The translations under genes and the position numbers were made by a program. Under the pieces are notes generated by a model, which searched no databases, was not told the DNA's origin, and saw nothing but the letters and a program-made list of their open reading frames with translations. A stretch of 64,000 nucleotides of DNA, taken from contig QANY01008720.1 of NCBI GenBank assembly GCA_003255025.1, forward strand, positions 708,605-772,604. Reading direction: 5' to 3'. Source of the DNA: Datisca glomerata. Taxonomy: Eukaryota > Streptophyta > Magnoliopsida > Cucurbitales > Datiscaceae. Below, one piece after another: positions 34,901 to 46,900 of this stretch (positions are counted from its first letter, which is position 1; the number at the start of each line of letters is the position of its first letter).

Positions 34901-37900
34901 CATGCCTGACTGACAACACATGAAACTCATAAAACAAAAACCAAATTTATAGGAAACAGAAAAGTTATATTTTTAATTTCGTGGGTATCCGGGGCTGGGC
35001 CCCGACTAGAACGCGAAATCTCAAACATATCCCACGGGGCCCTGAGATGCGACCTGGGTAAATAATGCCTCAGCGGCCCTGGAAATTGAACTAGGGTGAG
35101 TTTCGAACCTAGGACATTGACCATTACCGGTCTATTCCCAGCGCCCGCCCACCACTAAGCCAACCCCACAAGGTTAGGAAACAGAAAAGTTATATTAATA
35201 ATGAAAAGAGTACAAGAACAAGTTTTGGGGGACGAGTAATCCACCAAAAACTGAAAACTGAAAAAAACAAGAACAAAGCAAATAACACTGAATTCCAAAA
35301 TTACACAAGAATTACAACCATAACAAATTCCAATTGTCAAAAAAAAAAGACCAAGGGGTATCCCTAAAAAATTCAACTTTGACATACACGCATTGACGAT
35401 TTCCCAAAACTAAACGGACACTATACAGTAATATGAACAACTTCTCTTTTACATTAAAATAAAAGCTCTCTCTGGTTTTTGATAAGTATCATCCTTATTC
35501 ATACTAAGGATTTCATGGTTTTTCCAACTTCTCTTTGGATCATCTTTTCTCGCATTGTCCTTTAGCTTCTGAGTTAAGGAATTATTTGTTGCATTTGTTT
35601 TATTTAAGCTGGGTGCAGCCTTGTTCGGTAGTAATGTTTTTAAGTTTGGATTTTAGTGCTGCTAATTAGAAGAAACGAGTACTCTGGTTTAACTCGGCTT
35701 TTGCTATGCTTTTGGTGTTTTGGCTTGAACGAAACAGAATGATATTTTAGACACTTCTGCTGAAGATTGTCTTATGGAAGAAAGTGCTATTGTTGTCTTC
35801 CCCCTGGCCATCTAAGCAAAAAAATTTAAGGATATCGTCTGTTCTTTTTCCGTAGATTGGAAACTTCTATGGTTGTAATTCAGTTTGTACTTTTGTCTTA
35901 TGTTCTGGTAGATTTCTTATCCTTCCAGAAACAATCTTATATCTTTTCTAACTATTTTAATCAAAAATTATGTTTCCTATAAAAACTACGAAGGTTTTAA
36001 TGTCAGTGTATTTAGCAGAATACTACAGAATTACAGTAATATGTTTCAGAGTAAATCTTCTTTTTTAAATGAGACATTCTACTTTGAAAGCAGTTGGCAA
36101 TTTACCTTGAGAACATCGATCCAAGAAACAAAATATAAAGATAAAAGTGTCCAATAATCTGATAAAAATTAACAAACATCCTCAGAAAGAAGGATGAATT
36201 GACTTGGTCAAAATATATGAGACATTTGCCAGTCTAGGAAAACTTTGGGGGGAAATTGAAGTTACTCTTCTAGAGTCAATTGTGTTTGAATGATAAAACT
36301 TAATCGTCTACCTTAAAATCGATAATAACTGCATATGCTATCTTAAAAGAGTTTTCTGAAAATTGTTTTTAGAAATTTTTTTTATTAAAAGACGGGTGGA
36401 AGAAAATTTGTTTGGATTATTATTTAGATAATTGTTTTACAATTTTTTGAATTTTTTTTATCGGTAAAGGTAACTATTTATAATTCACAAAGCCCCAAAC
36501 AGAGATTTACAGCTCTAAGCTAGAAACTGAAAAGCAAAGGATCAGGGTCTCCGCCCAGGTTTTTTCAGAATCAAAACCTGGGAGCAAACACCTAATCCAT
36601 TCTAGAAGATATCTGAGAATAGACATGAAAACTTTACAAAAAGAATTCTCTCCCCCTTCAAAAATCCTAGTATTTCTTTCCCTTCATAATCAAAACAAGT
36701 TTTTTATTTTATTTTTTTTGTTAGCCTCAGGTCTTCAGAACGTAGTTCTCCGACTAATCCTGAGGGCGCACAGGCCCTCGACAAGGAGTTTCCGCAAGTG
36801 CACTTCAGTTACTTCAGGGGACAAATCCCCCCAGTACAATGGCCATGAAAAAAACAAGTTATTTTATGTGTCACATCAATAACTTTAGTTTTTTAATGTT
36901 ATTAACTTTAATTTTTTTTAAATAAATATCTCATTTCTCAGTCTTCAGAGCCACCACGCTCCCGCCTCTGCCTCAACCACTGAAACTGCTCGTCCCTACC
37001 AAAACCCATTTCTGAAAATCATGAAGCTGGTAACCAAATGCCACCGCAGTCTCCTATGTCGAAACCGACCACTCCTCAATTGTTTACTCTGACTTTACCA
37101 CCGTCATAGTTCAAATCCGACGCATTTTCTATAATTTTTTCATCTTACATATGTCCCGGTCTTGGTGTTTTACAGGGGAAATATACAAATAAAAAAGTAG
37201 GTATGGAGGAGAGGAGTTAGAAAAATAATGGAAATGAAGAGATGGGTTTTTTTTTCTTTGTGAATGAAGTAGATATGACATTTTTCATGGGTGATTGGAA
37301 GTGGAAGTGGTTGTGGAGATGGATGGAGGGCCCAATTTTCGAAAACTGGGTTTGGGGAAGAACCATTTATGAGGTTTTCGTGAAGGGGAGAGAGAGAGAG
37401 AGTAATTCTTACCAAACAGTTTTGGTTTTGGTTTTTTTCCATTTTTTCCAAATGAGTTTTTGTTTTAGAAAGCCAAAACAATTTTAAAAAATGGTTACCA
37501 AACAGGCCCTTCAGTGTCTTTGGAAAGACAAATAGGTAAATATTAAAAAAACATCTGAATCAAACAATCTTACCATCCATATTACACACAAGGACCCTTT
37601 TTATCAAAAAAACAGTGTCTTCAAGGCCTGTACAGATTTCATGTTGGATGATATTGTTTTATCTTTGTTACTTTTCTGGTATTTAAGGGTATTTTAGTAT
37701 TTTTAACTTTCTTATCCATGTGTATAAATACCCCACGTACTATCTAAATTTTATTGATCAATATAACTATTTTAGCTTTTTAGTTGGTATCAGAGCCTAA
37801 CCCTAATCTGCCACCCATCACTGCCACAGCCACCAGACAGCGCCGACCACCGCGACTCGCGCTGGCCGCCGCCGCCCGTCGCCGGCCACCAGCGCTGCCA

Positions 37901-40900
37901 CCTCCGGCCGTCGGAGCTCTTTTTTTTTACTGTTTCCAGCTTTGTTTTTTGAAAGTGGTTGGGTTTTCCTAGGCTGTGCTGACCAGACCTAGGATTTTCT
38001 GTATTTTTTGGATTGTTGTGGCTTAGACCATAGTTTGATCCCTCGTTTGGTGACTTTTTCATGATATAGATGGTCGTGTTCAATCTTTCTTCATCTCTCC
38101 ATCAGATTTTCTTGGTAATTTGTATTGCTTTCTTGGATTCGTGATGTCTGAATCTTCAAATGTTGCTATTACGGCTGTTGCTATGCCAGATCTGGCTTAT
38201 CCTGTGTCCGGTGGAAGAGTTACTAATGTTCTTTTAAATGGACGAAATTTTGCTGCTTGGTCTCGATCGTTCAAGTTATTTCTTGGTGGACGGGGAAAGT
38301 CTCTTTGGCTTCAAGGACGTGTTACTCGCCCTAAAGATGACGATGCAAAGGAAGCCCAGTGGGATGTTGACAACTGTTTGATATTGGGATGGATGTTTGG
38401 ATCTATGGAGTCTTCGGTCTATAACATGTTTATGTATAATGAGACGGTTGTCGATTTGTGGAATGCTTTGACTGCCATGTATGCCCATTCAAGGAATGAG
38501 ACTCGATATTTTGAGTTGTATCAGGAGATTGCTAGTGCCAATCAGGAGAAACTTGGATTGAATGTTGCTCAATTTTTTGGATATTTACGTGTACCGTGGG
38601 ATGAGATGGCTTAAGATGAACCACTCAGTGACTTTGGGACAATGGCTCATGTAGCAGTCAAGAGGCTAGATCGTCATCACACATATGCATTTCTGATGGG
38701 GCTTAAGCCTGAATTTGAGTCACTTCGTACCCAAATCCTTAATTCCTCTCTTGTACCATCCTTGCTTGAGACCTTTGCCATGGTTGATGGAGATGAGCGT
38801 CGACGTCTTATCTCGGTCCCGACTCCCATCCATGCCACTGCTAGTAATAACGATCAGATGGCCCTTGGTGCTCGTGGTTTCTCTAGTTCTCGTCCTCCAG
38901 CTAGGAGGAAATTTTGTCATCATTGTGGGAACAATGGTCATATCAAGGATACTTGTTGGAAACTTCATCACGAGTTGCGCGCTCAATTCCAGAAGAAGAT
39001 TAATATACCCACTAGATCGGCAACGGTAGCTAATACTTCTGTAGCCACCAGTAATTTGGCCGAGTCATCTGTCCTCTCTCAAGTAGCAGCTTTACAGGCT
39101 CAGGTGTCTCGTCTTATGTCTCAGCATACTCCTACTATTGCTATTGCTCTTGTCTCTGATCCTACTATTGCTATTCGTACTGAGTCACCTACATGGATTT
39201 TGGATTCGGGGCAAATGATCATATGACTGGTGAATCATCGGTTTTTTCTACACTATTGGAACCTGTTAAAGGTTCGGCACAGTTAGCTGATGGTTCTCGG
39301 ACTGTCTCATGAAATTACTCTTACCTCTGTTTTTCATTTGCTATGAACCTTTTATCTGTTAGTTGCCTAGCCAAAGCTCTAGATTGTGCTGTTATTTTTT
39401 TGGTTGATCGTTGTTTTTTGCAGAACCGTCATACGAAGAGGATTTTTGGCAGGGGTTATGAGCAGGATGGACTATACTACTTTGGCGATCCACCTCCCCT
39501 TCAACCACCAGATTCTATTATTCGAGTTGCCTCTTCTATTATTTTTTATTTTCCTGTTTCCTTTTCTTTTAGAGACTTATATTTGTGGCATGCTTGTTTG
39601 GGACATGTCAATTTTCAATATCTTCGTTCGCTATTTCCTTCGTTGATTAATGCATGTAAACACTTTCAGTTTAAATGTGAAATTTGCAAGCTTTCGAAAC
39701 ATTGTCGTAAGCATTACATTTCTCGCATAAATAGATTTGTTGCTGCGTTTGATTTAATTCACTTTGATGTTTGGGGTCCATCTCCTGTTACTGCTATGTC
39801 TAGACACCGATATTATGTCACATTTATTGATGACTTTTCTCGATGTACATGGGTTTATTTGCTTAAGGAAAAAATCTGATGTCTCACATGTGCTTAAACA
39901 ATTTCTTACTATGATCAAAACCCAGTATCAAACTGTTGTTCAATCAATTCGTTCTGATAATGGGGGAAGTATATTTCGGGTGATCTTGTCTCTCATCAGT
40001 CTGGGGATTCTTCAGCAGCTTACATGTCCATGTACTCCTAAAAAAAAGGCGTAGCTGAGCATAAGAAACGCCACCTTATGGGCATTTCTCGTTGCCTTTT
40101 GAAGGGAATGTCGATTCCTCAAATTTTTTGGGACATGTCTGTTCTCACCGCAACATATTTAATTAATAGAGTTCCTAGTCGAATCTTGGGCGGGTAAAGT
40201 CCTTTAGGTCTTCTTCATCCCAAAAAACCCATTCTCCCTATTATTCCTCGTGTCTTTGGTTGTGTTTGCTTTGTTCAAAACAAGAGTCCTACTCGAATAA
40301 AGTTGGACGATAGATCTATCCGTTGCGCATTTATAGGATACTCATCTCAGTCCAAAGGGTATCGATGTCACGATCCCTCATCTAGACGGTTTATTACTTC
40401 TTTGGATGTTACTTTTTGGGAGAATACCCCATTCTTTTCTGGTTCCATTAGTGTTAGGACTGGGGTCCCATCTGTTGAGGATCTTCCTCGTCCTATCCCT
40501 ATTCTTGACCCCCCTAATATAGATGCACCCGTTGTTTCTCCTACTTCTTTGCCTCCCATTGCAGGTACTCCTACCAAGGTGTATAGTCGTCGCTTTCATC
40601 TCCCTATGCTAAACTCTTCTACGAACGAAGGTACTGATCCTCCCCCTTCTCGACAATATCCTTTGCGGGACCATCGCCCCCCTAATCGCCTCACTTTATC
40701 ATGTTCTACTGACCACCCTATTGAGAATCATATTTCGTATAGTACTTTGTCCAGTTCCTTTCAGGGATTTGTCAGTTACATTGATTCTACTGCGATTTCA
40801 CGATCTGTTGGGAAAGCGACGCGAGACCCACGGTGGGTGGTCGCTATGCAAGATGAGATGAAAGCCTTGCAAGATAATCATACTTGGGACTTGGTTGCTT

Positions 40901-43900
40901 TGCCTCAGGGGGAGAAAACGGTTGGATGTCGTTGGGTATTCAATCTTAAATATAATGCGGATGGAACTGTTAGTCGGTACAAGGCACGTCTAGTCGCCAA
41001 AGGTTTTACACAGATTCCCGGCAAGGATTTCAATGCAACATTTGCTCCTGTTGCGAAACTCACTATTGTTCGTCTTATTATCTCTTTGGTTGCTTCTCAC
41101 TCCTTGCTCTTGCATCAGATGGATGTCAAGAACGCCTTCTTGAATGGTAGTTTGGATGAGATTATTTTTATGTATCCGCCTCCGGGTTTTCGGGCTGAGG
41201 GGGAGTGTTCAGGGTAAGTATGTCGTCTGCGAAAATCCTTGTATGAGTTGAAACAGTCTATGCGGGCATGGTTTGCTCGGTTTAGTGAAGTGGTGCTTGA
41301 GTTGGGATTTCTTAGATGTCACTCTGATCATACATGTTTTATCAGACGGAATTCATTAGGGCAATGTGTCATCCTCTCTGTGTATGTGGATGATATCATC
41401 TTGACTGGTGATAACAGTATCGGCATTACTAAGGTCAAGAAAGATCTTAGTTCAACTTTTGATATCTCAAAGATTTTTTTTTTTTGGGGGGGGGGGGGNN
41501 NNGGGGGGGGGGGGGGGGCGAAAGTATTTTTTGGGTATTGAGGTTGCTCGCTCTGAGATGGGTATCTCTCTCTCGCAGTGGAAGTATGTTCTTGACCTGC
41601 TTGGTGATACTGGGATGTAGACCTGCATCTACACCTATGGATCCGAATATCAAACTTTCAACTGAATCAGGTGAACTATTAGCAAATCCGAGTATGTATC
41701 AGAGATTGGTTGGAAGACTTATTCATCTGACTAACACACGTCCAGATCTGGCTTTTTCTGTTAGCCTTGTGAGCCAGTTTATACATGCTCCCCGTACTTC
41801 ACATTTGGATGCAGTTTACCACACATTGAGATACTTGAAGTCTTGTCCGGGCCTTGGTATTTTCTATTCCTCCAAAAACACATTTAATGTCTCTTGTTTT
41901 ACTGATGCTGACTTTGTTGGGTCAAAGACAGAAAGGAGATCTACATCTGATATTTGTACTTTTTATGGTAATCATCTTCTCTCCTAGAAAAGCAAGAAGC
42001 AGTCTGTGGTTTCTCGGTCATCTGCTGAGGCAGAATACAGGGCAATGGCTCAAGGGACGTGTGAGGTTCTTTGGTTCATTCAATTATAGGGGAACTCGGT
42101 TTCTTGCCCTGTTTACCTTCCACATTGTACTGTGACAATAAGTCGGCCTTAATTTTAGCTGTCAACTCTTCACAAGCTAGGCATGATTGATATCTATGCG
42201 CCAGCTTGAGGAGGAGTGTTGGATAATATTGTTTATCTTTGCTACTTCTCTGGTATTTAAGGGTATTTTAGTATTTTTAACTTTCTTATCCATGTGTATA
42301 AATACCCCATATACTATCTAAATTTTATTGATCAATATAATCTTCTTCTTTTAACATAAAATATGTTTCTTATCCCAAAAAAAAAGGCTGCACACTTTTT
42401 TCTTCAAACTTCAAAAGAAGGGAAAATTTCTCTAGTTTGCCTAAAAGATATGGGCACTCCTTTATTTTGAAAAATGATGTAAAGAAAAACCAGTAGACAA
42501 TAAAATGATGTAAAGAACCTACCTTCCATTGCAAGAAAGCGCAGTTCAGGGTCGGCTGATGCAATAACCTCGACCAGATGATGCTCCACTGCCAGAGCAG
42601 AAAAGGTAATCAAACATGTAAGAGTAATTCCAGGGAAAAGAAAAAACAAGGAAATAAGCTGTTCAACTGTCATTCCTCTCTAAAACAGAAATGTTCAATG
42701 AAATACCGTGATTCTGCAATTTAGTCTTGACCGGCCAAATAGATTCACAGAGTTCGAAAAGCTGTTGTTGTTTATGATAAAGATTAACAGAAGGTGGCAG
42801 AACTGGATGACCACCACGAAGCCACAACAGCGACTTCTCTAAATGGACACACCAAGGAGAACCATTTTCGAGATTCTGACTCTCCCTCTATGCAAAATAA
42901 CGAAAATTAATTAAACTCAGAGAACATATCATAAATACGATTAACATGCCACAATTTAATTTTTTCTTACCAGCAGATGTTCAACAGAATCTGGACAGAA
43001 ATCCTTTAATTTTAAGACATTTTTTATCAGAGAACGCCATGAAACTTGCAACTGCTCGAACTTTGATGATGTAAGACAATTCCAAAAGAATATATGATCT
43101 TCAAGAAGGCATTCACATAACTGAATTAGCACATCAAATGAAGGAGACTCAACAAGCTTGCTAGATGAATCAACGAGCTTATAAAAAATATCCTCCTCTA
43201 GGTCCCGCAAAGATTTAAGCAACAATATGAAATCTTGAGCTTCACCACTAAACCCGTGCCTGCTCTCAGCACCCCACTGTTGGTAAGAAAGCCTCAGAAG
43301 ATCTATGCAATTGATAGCATTACATAAATATGTACCTAAGAATTTTAATTCATTTTTTGATGACTCAGACTTGGCCTTCGGTGTAGTCGAATCATCAGGC
43401 TTATCATTTTGAGCAATCAGATCAACTAACTCGGATGACAGCATTGGAATTGGAAGCACATCAAGGTCAACTCCATAAAGAGAGATGATTTTATAGCGAA
43501 GGTTACAAAGATAGTTCCAGATTGGATGCTTTATAACTTGCCTAATTGACATCAGAAAACACTCGAAAAACTGACAGAAGGGCTGCAGTCTGGAACTAAA
43601 CCAGCTATACCAGAGAATATACAGCTCAAGATCTCTTTCAGAGGCCTGTTCAATTGTCCATATGGAAGCAAACAATAGCTTATTATGAGACAATTTTAAA
43701 TTGTATTCAGCTTCCCTGCCAGGATTCAAACAAACTGCTTGTGAAGCTTTTGGAAACATGATCTCAAATAACGTTTTCATTTCCATCAAGTATGTCCTTG
43801 CAAAGCCACTCGCAGTTATACTATGGTTAATGGGATATCTTTTACTGGCAATTTCTAATTCATATGATCCACACTGAATCCCCAAGAACTCCAAATACAT

Positions 43901-46900
43901 GACATTTTGCTTCACACACGCTTCTTTTGAATACCAGACAAAATCTCTCAACTTCAACGGCATTGGCGATCCCCCAGGTAAACACAACGAAGCAATTGAT
44001 AGATCAGATTCTGAGAATCCCACATCCAACAGAAAAGAATTTTTTGCATGACGTATTATTTGTAACCCCTCAGCCTCACCAAAAGATGAAAGGTATATAT
44101 GCTCCCAACTTATATGGAGGCTCCAGATTGGCAAATTTCCTTTCATAACAAGCTGCTGGAATAATTGGACCCAACGTGAGAGCTCAAGATTCGTAACACG
44201 AACATTAAGCTTAAAACCTTCATCCCTTGCATAGATGTGCGATCTGGCCATTGATTCAACCAGCTTAGAACCAGGAATGCCAGATAAAGCTATAACTTGC
44301 TTCGTGTTTTTCAGATCAATATACTCATGACCAATAACACCTCCATCTTGCAACCAATAAGGCTCCATCATATATATTTCAACTCCTCTATTACGCATTG
44401 CTCGAGACACTTCACCATACTTTGGGTTAACGGTGAGGAATATGCGAAAATTACAGTGAGGGTGGAAAACCACTGGTTTCCCATCAGCTGTCCCACATTC
44501 ATTGACTGTAATGGATCCACACAACTCCACCAAAGAGTTTATTCGATCAAGTACCTATAATACACATAAAAAGATTTTAACCATGAGATAAATACACGTC
44601 ATAAAAGTTAAGCATTTCAAGAAAAAATCACATACAGTGGGATTACAAAGATTTGCATTCTTAAGAACAATCCACTCTCCACGTTCTATTGTCTTGATCA
44701 ATACTCCACAAAGCCATTCAAATTTCGCTGAAAACGGTCTTTTGAGATCACTCTCTTGCATCTTCAAAATTATCTTCCTTGCTCTGTCAATATCCTTAAA
44801 ATACAGTTCTTTTATTTCATTACATGACGTCAGTTTCTCGATGATCTCAATCAAGAAATCAAAAGAACTTGCAACTTTCTTCCAGTTATCCACGTATACA
44901 GAAACAGAACTCGATACCAGATGAAAACCAACTTCAGATGAGAAGGCAAGCCATTTATTGATTACTTCCCTCCCCTCCCTCACAAAACCTTCTTTCGAAG
45001 ATTTTAATTGTATACTCCAGTACTTGTTAACAAGGTACTCAACTTGTTCAACGGCAGATCGAAAATTCCGGATGGAATTATATTGCTCAAAGCATCCAAT
45101 TAATTCAGATATATCAGTGGCAGATGACAGATTTAGCTCATTTAGAACATTGCCGGTGAGCTGAGAAAGTAACCTCAGCAATGAAGTCTTACCAGATGAT
45201 GATGGACCAGTCAAAATGCACAGCCACTGATTCCTTACACATTGTGCAGCAGCTTCCAAACTCTGGCGAATCCCCGGCATGATTTGGAGCTTACTATGCG
45301 AAACATTAGAGAGCTGTATGTCATTCCTTCCAATGGCAGTATTCCCAACAACCAAGTACCCAGAACTCAGCTGCACTCGAGGGTAAGGATTTATAAAAGG
45401 CTTCACGCCAAACACCTGCTCATATAGCTGAAAGACTTCTCTGCGATCGCTTGCTGTACGCATTCTCTGAATGTAGACAACATTGAGGAAGCAATACTCT
45501 TTTATAGCTTCAGGTGAACCTATGTTAAAGATAGATAGGCTTTAATAACTTCCCACTATACAAAAGCTTCAAATCAATTGATTCATATTAATGTAAAAAG
45601 TTAAACCCTCTATTATGTGACAAGATCGAAGAACATCACGAAGATTGAACTCCCAAGGCGAGCCATCCTGAGCAAATTTCTGATACAACATGGTCTCTTC
45701 AAGCAACCTTTTGTTGAATAGAATTAGTTTCAAAAGCAGAGACCTAGGAATTGACTCATAAAGTGAACAACAAATGAAAAGATAATCATCCTCAACCAAT
45801 TCATCCAGATAAACCTGCAACAAATGGATGTGGATCAATTCGCATAAATTCAGCATTCACATGATATACGCTAACTTTATACGACTCAGACAAATACCTT
45901 CGTGAACCGGTTCAGGAAGGACTTGGGAAGGCCTTTCCTACCACCCCCTTGATACGAAGGATTTTGACAAGCAAAAACTCTGAAAGATGATGGACACTTG
46001 AATGTAAGGCCAAGCTCGGGAATGAAGACCTCTGCTCGATGGTCCAGAATAGCATTCAAACCCTGAGAAGAAAGCAGCAATAGAGCTCATTATCTATAAT
46101 GGTGGGGAGGATAATTTTTTTTCCTGTTTTCGTTAAAACAGGAGGATAATTCTTTTTTTAGTTGTAAGAAACATAGCTTTTCATTTATATGCTTAAAACG
46201 GGAGGATAATTCTACTAGTAAGTTTTCAACAAAAATACAATATCAAAGGAAGTTTCAGGGGAACGTGGCAGTGCCTCTAAGACAGATTGTGGAGCAAGAT
46301 TAAGTTCATCGAGCAAGACCCAACAGCCTTCCTTCAGAGCCTGCAAATGAAGTTAAAAATGTAACACATGTCGAAGTAGAATAAGTGATACTAAGATTAA
46401 GGACATTTTTTAACCTGCAATAGAATTCCGTCGGACCAAGAAAACTTCATTCCTTCACCACTCTCAACGGGTAAGTCTGACCCCAACAAATCCATTATAT
46501 CCGTCTGCACCAAATCATTATTGAACGAGAGAAATATAAATAGCAAGTGCAAACATCCAAGAAGGGGAGACAACAAAACAAGAAATAAATACGTGGAAAT
46601 GATGAGATGGATTAAATCCATATAGCAAAAATAAAGAGATGATACCTATCTTTTTTATAATATAATTTATGTTTCCTATCAAAAAAAGAAAAATAAAGAG
46701 AAGATACAAACCACTAACCTGCTCAGATAAGTTTATCCGGACAACCTTATGTCCTGAAAATTCTCCCAACGCAACTATTAAACTTGTTTTCCCAACACCT
46801 GGACTGCCCTCCAGCAAAACTAAAAGTATAGTCCAATTACGGATGCATGAGAATCAGAGTATCAGACACTGGAGACAAAGAGGTAACGAGTAGATAAATC

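Larger units (their letters stand above)
37642..42353 (+). mobile_element. Ty1/copia element C, nearly full length, antisense in MDN1 intron 27/28
   Basis: 5' LTR 37642-37782, primer site TGGTATCAGAGCC 37785-37797, GC-rich leader. Gag runs from ATG 38143 with a TAA at 38612-38614 inside it, and a CCHC knuckle [14 protein letters not shown] near 38920. The protease DSG is followed by a 1-nt deletion (about 39207). GAG-pre-integrase and integrase (39343-40290) are frameshifted at about 39870 and 40050. The RT has the intact box [12 protein letters not shown] (about 41370-41410). RNase H spans 41484-42180, and the 3' LTR starts at 42217. The two LTRs differ at about six positions over the first 125 bp. 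An N gap with poly-G (41487-41519) interrupts RT. It is the only copia in the window that keeps a recognisable gag. Confidence 0.95.

Noticed and set aside
37485..37510. TTACCAAACAGGCCC as a MITE end
   Set aside because: Resembles a common plant MITE terminus, but I could not find the matching opposite end or target duplication.
46276..46340. Exon 21 reading on past GAG to a GT donor
   Set aside because: It would insert about 13 unrelated residues between VLE and GLNAIL, the most conserved part of AAA5.
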